The notes under the pieces were generated by a model. The model did no database searches, had not been told where the DNA came from, and saw nothing but the letters and a program-made list of their open reading frames with translations. A stretch of DNA of 34,267 bases from SIAJ01 sp036266155 (GTDB lineage Bacteria > Planctomycetota > Planctomycetia > Gemmatales > Gemmataceae), in the NCBI GenBank assembly GCA_036266155.1, contig DATANR010000011.1, positions 1 through 34,267 of the forward strand, in the 5' to 3' direction. Position 1 is the first letter of the stretch. Each line of letters opens with the position of its first letter. This document shows positions 1 to 8,203 of this stretch, one piece after another. The translations under genes and the position numbers were made by a program.

Positions 1-51
1 ATATTGAATTCGAAGAAACATCATCGGGCCGCTGACGCGGCTCCGCTCGCC

Positions 52-495
52 ATGTCGATTCAACTCTTCACGATCGGCTTCACGAAGAAGTCCGCCGAGG
101 CCTTCTTCACCAAGCTCCAACGAGCCGGCGTCAAGCGACTCATCGACGTTCGCCTGAACAACAACTCGCAGCTGGCGGGCTTTTCAAAGCGCGACGACCT
201 TGCCTACTTTCTCAAAGCGATTGCCGGGATTGATTATGTTCACCTACTCGATTTGTCTCCCACGCAAGAGCTACTCGACCGTTACAAAAAGGCCGACAAG
301 GACTGGTCGGCGTATGAACGTGACTTTCTCAAATTGATGGCGGACAGGAAGATTGAGGCGACTCTTCATCGCGATCTCATCAATGACAGCTGTTTGCTGT
401 GCAGCGAGGATCAGCCGCATCATTGTCACCGGCGGCTGGTTGCAGAATATTTGCAAGCGAGATGGGGCAATCTGGAAATTCGGCATCTCGTGTAA
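52..495 (+). CDS. DUF488 family protein
   Basis: A 147-residue DUF488-type protein of unknown biochemical function. The family signature is visible: an N-terminal TIGFT strand (residues 7-11), an IDVR segment (31-34), and a C-terminal CLLCSED...HHCHR block with Cys114, Cys117, Cys125 and His126. In this family that block resembles a metal or nucleotide site, but no activity is firmly established. The reading frame is open back to a TTG at position 4 and may continue past the window edge. I chose the ATG at 52 because the conserved family fold begins immediately after it. The residues between 4 and 52 are Ala/His-rich and unlike the family. No operon partner is obvious. Confidence 0.8.
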   Translation: MSIQLFTIGFTKKSAEAFFTKLQRAGVKRLIDVRLNNNSQLAGFSKRDDLAYFLKAIAGIDYVHLLDLSPTQELLDRYKKADKDWSAYERDFLKLMADRKIEATLHRDLINDSCLLCSEDQPHHCHRRLVAEYLQARWGNLEIRHLV

Positions 496-573
496 CGCAA
501 GAATTCCCACTTCTCACGTAATATTCACGGCTCTCCGGCAGAATGACTTGGAGAGAAACCTGCATTCGCCTGT

Positions 574-717
574 ATGAGGTGTCCCGTGTTTTCCGTTCCC
601 ATGGTGGTTGTGTCGGTCGTTGCTGTCGTGGTTGTGACCTTCGTTTCCATCAGCCTGTCGCGTCAATTGCGTATCCGTCGCCACCTGAATCGCCTGCGCC
701 GCCAGCCGATTGAGTGA
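574..717 (+). CDS. Possible small single-pass membrane protein
   Basis: A 47-codon frame too short for routine gene calling. It begins with a short polar start, followed by an unbroken hydrophobic stretch rich in Val (about residues 8-28), then a strongly basic tail with many Arg (about residues 29-45). This is the profile of a single-pass membrane peptide with a positively charged cytoplasmic end. Alternative starts in the same frame are GTG at 586 and ATG at 601, the last giving 38 residues. No clear Shine-Dalgarno site precedes any of them. It lies between DUF488 and the epimerase on the same strand. The function is unknown, and it could be a chance frame. Confidence 0.4.
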   Translation: MRCPVFSVPMVVVSVVAVVVVTFVSISLSRQLRIRRHLNRLRRQPIE

Positions 718-874
718 GCCGGCGCCGGGAGCGAGATTTGTCTCTCTCGCTCCACGGCAGGGATCGGTTCGGGCTACTCGTGGCCGTGCAAGCGCTCATT
801 CCCTTCCCATCGCTGCCTCGACCCGTAAATTCATCACCTCTCGCCACCGTCTCCGACATCGGAACAATTCCATC

Positions 875-1891
875 ATGCGCGTGCTTATTACGGGTGGTTA
901 TGGCTTCCTTGGCGCCTGGATCATCAAGAACCTGCTGGCGAGATTCGATCGCGTCTGGGTGTACGACCTGAAGGAAGACCCCCGTCGGTTGACGCCGATC
1001 ATGCCGGCGGCAGATGTCGCCAAGGTCGTATTTGTCGAAGGAGACGTGACGAACCAGGACACCTTCGCGAAGGCGCTCGCGAAGCATCAGATCTCGCACC
1101 TCATTCATCTCGCGGGCCTCCAGGTGCCGACGTGCCGGGCGAATCCGATCCTCGGAGCCAAGGTGAACGTCGTCGGCACGCTCTGCGTCTTCGAAGCGGT
1201 GCGCCTGGCTGGCGATCAGATCAAGCGACTCGTTTATGCGAGCACAGCCGCCGTATTCGGACCGCCGGAGAAGTACCCTTCTGGTCCGCTCGCCGACGAT
1301 GTGAAGCTGTTCCCCGCGACGCACTACGGACACTTCAAGGTGTGCAACGAAGGCAACGCGGCCGTTTACTTTCAGGATTTCGGCCTATCAAGCGTCGGCC
1401 TGCGCCCGTGGACCGTATACGGCGTCGGCCGTGATCTGGGCATGACGAGCGAGCCGACCAAGGCGATCAAGGCGGTGGCGCTCGGCCGGAAGTATCACAT
1501 CACTTATGGCGGTATTCAGGACTTGCAATATGTGGACGACGTCGCCAAAGCGTTCGTGCAATGCCTGGAGGCCCCTTACAAGGGATCGAAGAGCTACAAC
1601 CTGCGCGGCGCCGTCGTCGACATCCAGACTTTCCACAAGGCGCTGTGCAATGTCGAACCGAGCGCTCGCGAACTGGTCACACACGGCGATCGACAGCTCA
1701 CGATTGCCTATGACCTGGATGACGCGGCGATCCTGCGGGACATCGGTCCGTTGCCCAAGACGCCCCTGGAAGACGGCATCCGTCAGACGCTGGCGATCTT
1801 TCGGCAGCTTGCCAAGGAAGGCCGGCTCGACACGTCCGATCTTGACGCGCCGGTCGCGCCGCCGGCGGCGGTCAAGGGAGATGAGCCGTGA
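875..1891 (+). CDS. NAD-dependent epimerase/dehydratase (extended SDR)
   Basis: A 338-residue extended short-chain dehydrogenase/reductase, most likely acting on a nucleotide-linked sugar. The Rossmann glycine motif GGYGFLG lies at residues 7-13, and Asp31 ends the second strand, favouring NAD. A GDV turn is at 57-59, the catalytic Ser/Thr is in YASTAAVFG near 121-129, and the YxxxK pair is Tyr151/Lys155. The frame is open further upstream, but ATG 875 places the Rossmann motif at the normal position, so I chose it. The substrate cannot be read from sequence. Its stop overlaps the GTG start of the ADP-ribosylglycohydrolase by 4 nt, so the two are probably translated together. Confidence 0.88.
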   Translation: MRVLITGGYGFLGAWIIKNLLARFDRVWVYDLKEDPRRLTPIMPAADVAKVVFVEGDVTNQDTFAKALAKHQISHLIHLAGLQVPTCRANPILGAKVNVVGTLCVFEAVRLAGDQIKRLVYASTAAVFGPPEKYPSGPLADDVKLFPATHYGHFKVCNEGNAAVYFQDFGLSSVGLRPWTVYGVGRDLGMTSEPTKAIKAVALGRKYHITYGGIQDLQYVDDVAKAFVQCLEAPYKGSKSYNLRGAVVDIQTFHKALCNVEPSARELVTHGDRQLTIAYDLDDAAILRDIGPLPKTPLEDGIRQTLAIFRQLAKEGRLDTSDLDAPVAPPAAVKGDEP

Positions 1892-2985
1892 GTTCGCTCG
1901 CTGGCGCGCATCCCATCCCGAGTTCACAACATGCCCATGAACGATCGCTCGCCGGCTGCTTGACCGGCATGGCCGTCGGCGATGCACTCGGGCTTCCTTA
2001 TGAAGGCCTTTCGCCTCGCCGTGCGCGCCGGTTGTTTCCCGACGTCGATCACTTCCACTTTCTCGTTGGCCGCGGCATGTTCTCGGACGATACCGAACAT
2101 GCCTGCATGACCGGCCAGGCGCTGCTCGCATCCGGCGGGGATGCTTCGCGCTTCGCGCGTTCGCTCGCATGGCGATTGCGCTGGTGGCTGGTGGGCTGTC
2201 CGCCGGCGATCGGCTTGGCCACGCTCAAGGCATGCCTCAAACTTTGGCTCGGCTTTGGGCCGAATCGCAGTGGCGTTTGGTCCGCGGGCAATGGGCCGTG
2301 CATGCGGGCGCCGGTGCTCGGTGCGGCATTGGAGAACCGTCCCGAGTTGATCGCCGAGTTCGTTAGGCGCTCCACGCGGATCACGCACACCGATCCGAAG
2401 GCCGAGCAAGCGGCGCTCGCGATCGCATGGGCGGCGCATCTCTCGGCGATGGGCGTCAATCGGCCGCGAGAAGCTGCCGAATGGCTGGCGATGGAACTGG
2501 GCGACTCGGCCAGCGAGTTGGTCGACCTGATTCGCCGCGCTGCTGCATCGGCCGAAGCGGGCCATGCGACCGAAGCGTTTGCCACCGAGTTGAAATTGAG
2601 TCGCGGAGTCACCGGCTACGTCATGCACTGTGTGCCGGCCATCCTGCAGGCGTGGCTCCGTCACCCCGATGACTTTGCCGCGGCCGTCAAGGCTGTCATC
2701 CTCTGCGGCGGCGACACGGACACGAACGCAGCGATCGTCGGCGGCATCGTCGGGGCGCACGTCGGTGTTGAGGGGATCCCGCAACGCTGGCGCGATGGTC
2801 TGGCCGAGTGGCCGCGTGACTTGCGGTGGATGGCCCGGTTGGGTCGCGAGTTGACAAGAGCGATGGCCGAGCTAAGGCCGCGCAAAACGGTGCCGCTCAA
2901 CCCCATCGGCATCTTGGCCCGCAACATGGTGTTCACGGGAACCGTCTTCGTTCACGTCTTCCGACGCCTGTTGCCCCCGTATTAA
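1888..2985 (+). CDS. ADP-ribosylglycohydrolase (DraG) family protein
   Basis: A 365-residue member of the DraG/ARH family, which removes ADP-ribose from proteins or small molecules using two metal ions. Visible family motifs are GDALG (31-35), SDDTE (66-70, metal ligands), NGPCMRAPVLG (135-145), THTDP (166-170) and the C-terminal GGDTDTN (274-280), which supplies the remaining metal-binding Asp residues. The set looks complete, so activity is likely. The start is a GTG inside the GTGA overlap with the epimerase stop. No in-frame ATG lies near the conserved start, which supports translational coupling. The physiological target is unknown. The link with a sugar-nucleotide epimerase may point to metabolism rather than protein modification. 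Confidence 0.88.
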   Translation: MSSLAGAHPIPSSQHAHERSLAGCLTGMAVGDALGLPYEGLSPRRARRLFPDVDHFHFLVGRGMFSDDTEHACMTGQALLASGGDASRFARSLAWRLRWWLVGCPPAIGLATLKACLKLWLGFGPNRSGVWSAGNGPCMRAPVLGAALENRPELIAEFVRRSTRITHTDPKAEQAALAIAWAAHLSAMGVNRPREAAEWLAMELGDSASELVDLIRRAAASAEAGHATEAFATELKLSRGVTGYVMHCVPAILQAWLRHPDDFAAAVKAVILCGGDTDTNAAIVGGIVGAHVGVEGIPQRWRDGLAEWPRDLRWMARLGRELTRAMAELRPRKTVPLNPIGILARNMVFTGTVFVHVFRRLLPPY

Positions 2986-3065
2986 TCGGAATCTTCTTGC
3001 CGTCTTGGCCCCCGTCTGCGAATCTTTACTTCAACCCCTCTCCCGCAATCTTTACCCCGGCACAT

Positions 3066-5477
3066 ATGCGATCCATTCTGGCGTTCCTCTTCCTGCCCGC
3101 AATTCTCGCGGCCGGCGAATATTCACCGGACCCCAAGAGCGTTCGCTGGCATGGGCCGGCCTACCGCTATCCGCAGGCCGGGTGGGTTGTCCTGCATGTC
3201 GAAGGCAAGCCGTACGAGCGCGGCTATCAACATGGCACGCTGATGGCGAACGAGATCGCCGCTTACGTGCGTTGCTTTGCGACGCAGCTTGGAACCAAGG
3301 ACCCCGCCGGCGCCTGGGCGCACACGCGGCGACTGACGAGCGCGCTCTTTCTTCGCAAGTTTGAGCGCGAGTACCTGGAGGAAATGCAGGGCATCGCCGA
3401 CGGAGCGGCCGAGGCGGGGGCGAAGTATGAAGGCAAGGCCATCGACCTGATCGACATCGCGGCAGCCAACTGCTGGGCCGAAATTGAAACGCTCGATGGT
3501 GGTCTGGAAGCCTTGCCGACCGGCCTCGAAGGGCAGGTCTTCCCTGGCAAGAAGCCGAAGGCGATGCCTCCCGCGAAGGCTGAACATTGCAGCGCCTTCG
3601 CCGCGACTGGGCCGGCGACGGCTGACGGGAAGATCGTCTTCGGTCACATCACGATGTTCGGCCTCTATCCGGCACGTCATTACAACGTCTGGCTCGACGT
3701 GAAGCCGGAGAAAGGGCACCGCGTTCTCATGCAGTCCTATCCGGGCGGAATCCAGAGCGGCATGGACTATTACCTTAACGACGCCGGCCTGATCGTCTGC
3801 GAGACGACGATCGATCAAACGCGTTTCCGGGCCGATGGCATGACGCTGGCGAGCCGCATCCGCAAGGCGCTGCAGTATGGCGAAAAGATCGACGACGTGG
3901 TTAAGATCCTCTCGGATGGCAACAACGGCCTCTACACGAACGAATGGCTCATCGCCGACACGAAGACGAACGAGATCGCCATGTTCGAGCTGGGTACGAC
4001 GACGACCAAGCTCTGGCGCTCCTCGAAGAACGAATGGTACGGCGGGACCGAGGGCTTTTACTGGGGCTGCAACAACACGAAAGATCTGCAAGTCCGTCTC
4101 GACACGATGGCGGATCTCGGCGGCCGGCCGCAGTCGACCGCCTGGGTGCCGAGCAATCGCGATAAGAAGTGGCTCGATCTTTATGCCAGGGGCAAGGGCA
4201 AGATTGACGCCGAGTGGGGCAGGATGGCTTTCAGCACGCCGCCGCTGTGCGCTGCCAGCTCGATCGATGCCAAAGTCACGACCACCGAGTTGACCAAACA
4301 ACTCAAAACGCATGCGATCTTCGGCCCGCCGATCGGCGGCACCTGGGAGGCCACCGACCACGAGAAGAGCGACTACCCGGAAATTGTCCCACTGGTCCCG
4401 AACGATTGGACTGTCCTGCATCCCGGCGCCCCCCCAAAGGCAGACACCGCGAAAATCGCGGACTTGTCGGAGAAGGCCGAGGGACTCAAAGCGGTCGCTG
4501 AGCGGATGCCCGATGGCCTGCCTAACACGAAGCCGTCGTGGCATGGCACACTGTTGGCGAAAGGCGATGCCGACCTGTGGTTAACCGAAGGATTCGCGGC
4601 CTACGAACGGATCGTCGCGCTTGAGCAGTTCCTGGTCGACAGTCACGACGACGGGAAGCTGACGGCCGAGGACAAGGATCGGCTGCTCGTGGAGATGAAC
4701 CAGCACTGCGCGAAGTTGCGTCGCGCTTCCGCGACTGCGTCGGCCACCGAGCGCAGCCGATTCGTCCACGAGGAAACGGCCCGCGGCGTGCTGCGCTTAT
4801 CGGGCCTGCGCCACAAGCTCGGCGATCGGCGCTTCCTGGAGTTGATGGACGCGTTCGGCCGCGATCGAGCCGGCCAGAAGATCACGGCCGAGGAATTCGT
4901 CAACCTGGTCAATCGCAGCTTTGGCAAGAATGCACCTGGCGATCCGGAGACATGGGCCACGCTCGAAGACGGTCCGAAGTTTACGATTCGCGATTGGGCG
5001 GACGATCAGGAGCACACCGTCATCGTCTATGGCACGACGGCCGATAAGGTCGCCAATCGCGAGACGGCGGAGCATCTGCAAAAGACGGTGCAGCATCACG
5101 GCACCAACATCATTTTGCCGATCCTGTCGGACGCGGAAGCAATAGCGTCGCCGAATCGTGTTACTGGCAAACACGTGCTGCTCATCGGCGGTCCGACGAC
5201 GAACAAATTGGCGGATCGCTGGCGTGAGTCCTTCGCGATAAAGTTCGGGCCTGCCTCCTTCCAGGCCGGCGCGGAGACGTATGCGCATGCCGGCAGTGCA
5301 GTTGTCGCGGCCGGGGAGAACCCACTCGACCGCGCTCATTGTGCGATCTTGATCGCCGGCTTGAGTGCCGAAGCGACACGCTTTGCACTTGAATTTGCAC
5401 TCAACCACGGCGTCCGGGCCGGCAATTTGCTGGTGATTCCGTACCAAGCGAAAGCCCGCAGCCTGGTGGTCAAGTAG
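3066..5477 (+). CDS. Secreted C45-type Ntn hydrolase with M1-peptidase-like C-terminal region
   Basis: An 803-residue exported protein. Residues 1-16 form a signal peptide (hydrophobic core ending at Ala-Ala-Gly). Residues about 30-490 resemble the C45 acyltransferase/phospholipase-B-like Ntn hydrolases. They have GYQHG (53-57) early in the domain, and EHCSAFAATG (173-182) in which Cys175 would be the N-terminal nucleophile exposed by self-cleavage. GKIVFGHITM (188-197) follows. Residues about 570-700 resemble the helical C-terminal part of M1 peptidases (DLWLTEGFAAYE, then a LRHKLGDRRFLELMDAF segment), but no HEXXH zinc site is present. The last ~150 residues form an alpha/beta region I do not recognise. 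The frame is open upstream; ATG 3066 was chosen because it gives the signal peptide. The substrate is unknown. Confidence 0.75.
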   Translation: MRSILAFLFLPAILAAGEYSPDPKSVRWHGPAYRYPQAGWVVLHVEGKPYERGYQHGTLMANEIAAYVRCFATQLGTKDPAGAWAHTRRLTSALFLRKFEREYLEEMQGIADGAAEAGAKYEGKAIDLIDIAAANCWAEIETLDGGLEALPTGLEGQVFPGKKPKAMPPAKAEHCSAFAATGPATADGKIVFGHITMFGLYPARHYNVWLDVKPEKGHRVLMQSYPGGIQSGMDYYLNDAGLIVCETTIDQTRFRADGMTLASRIRKALQYGEKIDDVVKILSDGNNGLYTNEWLIADTKTNEIAMFELGTTTTKLWRSSKNEWYGGTEGFYWGCNNTKDLQVRLDTMADLGGRPQSTAWVPSNRDKKWLDLYARGKGKIDAEWGRMAFSTPPLCAASSIDAKVTTTELTKQLKTHAIFGPPIGGTWEATDHEKSDYPEIVPLVPNDWTVLHPGAPPKADTAKIADLSEKAEGLKAVAERMPDGLPNTKPSWHGTLLAKGDADLWLTEGFAAYERIVALEQFLVDSHDDGKLTAEDKDRLLVEMNQHCAKLRRASATASATERSRFVHEETARGVLRLSGLRHKLGDRRFLELMDAFGRDRAGQKITAEEFVNLVNRSFGKNAPGDPETWATLEDGPKFTIRDWADDQEHTVIVYGTTADKVANRETAEHLQKTVQHHGTNIILPILSDAEAIASPNRVTGKHVLLIGGPTTNKLADRWRESFAIKFGPASFQAGAETYAHAGSAVVAAGENPLDRAHCAILIAGLSAEATRFALEFALNHGVRAGNLLVIPYQAKARSLVVK

Positions 5478-5572
5478 CGGGCGGGCTGCGGAACTTCTTC
5501 GCCCACGACAGGTTAATTACGGTGCCTGGATTTGTTGCCGCGAGTGTTGCGCAAAGTTGGGTGGAACTGGTT

Positions 5573-5600
5573 TGGACAAGGGTGGAAAGTAAGCAATAAT
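5573..5600 (+). promoter_or_regulatory. Candidate sigma70-type promoter for the HEAT-like pair
   Basis: TGGACA (5573-5578) and AATAAT (5595-5600) are separated by 16 nt, and each matches the -35 and -10 consensus at five of six positions. It would start transcription near 5607, leaving a leader of about 87 nt before the ATG at 5694. This falls in the 216-nt gap after the C45 hydrolase gene, where a new transcription unit is expected. Confidence 0.45.
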
Positions 5601-5693
5601 TCCGGGCCTTGTTACTGACGGAAATACTTCCTCCGACGCTCGTGTAGGTGTACCATAGGCGGTATTCCGTTTCTTGCTGCCGGGGGCCTTCTC

Positions 5694-6950
5694 ATGTCCA
5701 TCATCGCTGCACTTGCCCTCGCTAACGCCATTGCGGCCCCGACCGCGCCGTCTGCCGGCCCGACGTCCAAGCCGGAGGAGTTGGTCCGCCAACTCGGGGA
5801 CAAGTCGTTTAGAACGCGCGAGGTCGCGGCCCGCGAATTGATTCGCCAGGGCTCAACCGCCGTCGCCGCGCTCACCGAAGGAACTAAGAGCACCGACGCC
5901 GAGGTCAGCGAACGTTCGCGGCAACTCCTTCCGCAAGTCGCCAGCGTCGAGCGCAATGAGAAGCTGGCTCTCCTGTTGAAAGACCCCAGCGCTCCGCCTC
6001 CAAAAGGTCTCGCGGGTCTGGAGCGCTTTTTGAAAGCGGCCGGCGACAGCAAGGCATCGCGCGAGTTGTACGTCGAGATGATGAACATTCACCATCGCGC
6101 GATCGAATTGGCCGACAAGGACGCGAAGGCGGCGGCGATGGAATACCAATTGTTCTGCGAGGAGGCGTTCAATCGTTACCAGGCCGGGGCACGCGTTGGC
6201 CGGTACACCTACGACAATCTGTTTGCAGGCCAGGCCGACATCACCTTCTTGTTCTTCATCTCGGCGGACAAACGGCTGCGGCTCTACGAGAACGGCATCA
6301 ACCGCTCGTACATCCTGTTCAACGGCACGCAATTGACCAAGGTGCTCTCGGAAAAGGACGGATCGCCCCCCATGCGCAAGCTCTTCCTCGACTGGCTGGA
6401 AAACGAGCCGCAGTCGTACCAGCAGCAACGCGGCTTCCAACTTGCCGCCCAGGTCAACATGAAAGAGGCCCTGCCCGTTGCGCTGCGGTTGCTCGAGAAA
6501 AAGGACAACGACAATTACAGCAAGGTCCAGGTGATGACCGCTCTGACCAAGCTGGGCGGCAAGGAACATATCGCGATGTTGGATAAATACGCGTCGGACA
6601 ATGCGCAGGTCACGACCATCAACTTCGGCAACGGCGATCAGCTATCGGTGCAGACCCGGGATGTCGCGATGGGCGTGCAAGTTCAATTGGCCGGGCAGAA
6701 ACTTGCTGATTTCGGCTTCGACACGCGCTTCGGCAACGGCGGCGGCATGTCTTACCACTATTACGGCTTCCGCGACGACAAGTCGCGCGATGAAGCACAT
6801 GCCAAATGGAAAGAGTGGGCTGGCAAGAACCTGACCAAGACGGGCGACAAGAAGGAACCGGAGCCGAAGAAAGCGGACGCCAAGACGCCGGCCGTTCCCG
6901 AGAAGCCGAAAGAGCCCCCGCCCGCCGCCAAGCCGGCTGAGAAAAAGTAG
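5694..6950 (+). CDS. Secreted HEAT-like repeat protein (paralogue A)
   Basis: A 418-residue protein with an N-terminal export signal ending near Ala-Ala-Pro (about residues 1-15). The first mature segment (LVRQLGDKSFRTREVAAREL) is a HEAT/armadillo-like helical pair, repeated more weakly downstream. Further landmarks shared with the next gene are AGDSKASRELYVEMM, PPMRKLFLDWLE, VQTRDVAMGVQVQLAG and HAKWKEWAGKNL. The C-terminal 40 residues are a low-complexity Lys/Pro/Glu/Ala tail that the paralogue lacks. No catalytic motif is visible, so a scaffold or binding role outside the cytoplasm is an inference. A promoter candidate lies upstream. The next gene starts 26 nt after the stop, so the two are probably one operon. 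Confidence 0.75.
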   Translation: MSIIAALALANAIAAPTAPSAGPTSKPEELVRQLGDKSFRTREVAARELIRQGSTAVAALTEGTKSTDAEVSERSRQLLPQVASVERNEKLALLLKDPSAPPPKGLAGLERFLKAAGDSKASRELYVEMMNIHHRAIELADKDAKAAAMEYQLFCEEAFNRYQAGARVGRYTYDNLFAGQADITFLFFISADKRLRLYENGINRSYILFNGTQLTKVLSEKDGSPPMRKLFLDWLENEPQSYQQQRGFQLAAQVNMKEALPVALRLLEKKDNDNYSKVQVMTALTKLGGKEHIAMLDKYASDNAQVTTINFGNGDQLSVQTRDVAMGVQVQLAGQKLADFGFDTRFGNGGGMSYHYYGFRDDKSRDEAHAKWKEWAGKNLTKTGDKKEPEPKKADAKTPAVPEKPKEPPPAAKPAEKK

Positions 6951-6976
6951 TCCTCCGTGTTCGAACGGAGTCTGGC

Positions 6977-8122
6977 ATGTTTGCCGTCGCACTCTTCACG
7001 ACGTTGACCGTCTCGGTCCCGCCGGCAGATGCCGACATCAACAAGCGCGCCGCGGAGTTAGTTGCGCACTTGGGCGACCCTTCCTATCGCGATCGCGAGA
7101 AAGCCGCCCGCGAACTTCTGGAAATCGGCTACGCGGCCCGCGACGCCGTTCTTGCCGGTCAAAAGTCCTCCGACACCGAAATCAGCGATCGCTGCAAGAA
7201 GCTCTACCCGGCCATCTGGCGCCACGATCTTGAGAAACGCGTTCAAAAATTTCTCGATCAACCCGACGGCCCAATTGCCGACGACCTGCCGGGCGCTGCT
7301 CGTTGGATCAAGATCACCGGCGACGGCAAAGAGAGCCGCAAACTCTACGCGGAGATGGTCAAGGCCGACCCGGAGACGCTCCTCGACATCGAATTGAATC
7401 CCGAGCGGCTGCGGCAGGCGTATCTCGATCTGGTCAGGAACGCATACCGGCGCAACCTGACCCGGTCAACCGCTCCAAGTTCAACCCGATCCGGCGTGCT
7501 CGATTCTGAAGTGCTGCTGTTCCTGTTCCTGGGCGCGGCCGGCGACGTGCGGCCGATGACTTCAGCAGGAGTGAGCGCATCCTACTACTATCAGTTCCTC
7601 AACGCGACCTACCTCAACACGCAACTGGCCGACGAAGCCAACAAACCGATGCGCAGGCTTTACGCGGCCTGGCTGGAGAAGGAGCGCTATTCACTCGTGC
7701 TGCGCCGCGGCATCGACACGGCGGCGACCAACAAGGTCCACGAGTGCGCGCCGGTGCTTTTGAAGATCGTGACCGACCCGACCAGCCTGCCCACCAGTAA
7801 GTCGGCGGCGATCGTGGGCTTTGGCCGCATTGGCACGAAGGACGACCTGCCGGCCCTCGCGGAAATGCTTAAGGACAAGTCGCTCGCCGGGGCGGTCGCG
7901 ATCAACGGTGAAGTGTGGAAGGTCCAGGTGCGCGACGTCGCCCTCGGCGCCGCAGTCCAACTCGCCGGCCTGAATCCGGACGACTTCGGCCTGGAACACC
8001 GGCACCAGGCGACTGGCCTCGCGTTGTCGTCGCTCGCGAACTACGCGTTCGCGAGCGACGAGAAGCGTGAAGCCGCACATCAGAAATGGAAGGAGTGGAC
8101 GGAGAAGAACTTGAAGAAGTAG
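6977..8122 (+). CDS. Secreted HEAT-like repeat protein (paralogue B)
   Basis: A 381-residue paralogue of the preceding gene. It has a short signal peptide (residues 1-18) followed by LVAHLGDPSYRDREKAAREL, the same helical pair as paralogue A. The blocks TGDGKESRKLYAEMV, KPMRRLYAAWLEKE, VQVRDVALGAAVQLAG and HQKWKEWTEKNLKK align in the same order. It lacks the Lys/Pro tail and ends directly after the shared KWKEW block. ACGGAG (6965-6970) is a fair ribosome-binding site for ATG 6977. The TAG stop codon is part of a palindromic element that follows. The function is unknown; the order and high similarity indicate a tandem gene duplication followed by divergence. Confidence 0.75.
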   Translation: MFAVALFTTLTVSVPPADADINKRAAELVAHLGDPSYRDREKAARELLEIGYAARDAVLAGQKSSDTEISDRCKKLYPAIWRHDLEKRVQKFLDQPDGPIADDLPGAARWIKITGDGKESRKLYAEMVKADPETLLDIELNPERLRQAYLDLVRNAYRRNLTRSTAPSSTRSGVLDSEVLLFLFLGAAGDVRPMTSAGVSASYYYQFLNATYLNTQLADEANKPMRRLYAAWLEKERYSLVLRRGIDTAATNKVHECAPVLLKIVTDPTSLPTSKSAAIVGFGRIGTKDDLPALAEMLKDKSLAGAVAINGEVWKVQVRDVALGAAVQLAGLNPDDFGLEHRHQATGLALSSLANYAFASDEKREAAHQKWKEWTEKNLKK

Positions 8123-8192
8123 GGTGTCAAGGCTCTGCGCCGACCCATCGTGCATGCAATGGTGGGTCGGCGCAGAGCCTTGACCCACCCTA
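8120..8192. repeat. Long imperfect palindrome between convergent genes
   Basis: The arms are 8120-8147 (28 nt) and 8163-8192 (30 nt). They are complementary throughout except for two extra G residues in the pairing partner of the left arm. The loop of 15 nt contains TGCATGCA. The palindrome fills most of the gap between paralogue B (+) and galM (-), and its outer TAG is the stop codon of paralogue B. It could terminate transcription from both sides, but there is no T tract. Its length and GC-rich design are more like a dispersed palindromic repeat. Confidence 0.8.
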
Positions 8193-8203
8193 CAGATCAC
8201 AAG

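Noticed and set aside
3123..4544. A 473-codon minus-strand frame opposite the C45 hydrolase
   Set aside because: Arg-rich shadow frame without motifs; the plus-strand gene has a signal peptide and catalytic signature.
5478..5520. Hairpin GGGCG...CGCCC after the C45 hydrolase as a terminator
   Set aside because: The stem is only five base pairs with a long loop and no T tract, which is too weak to call.
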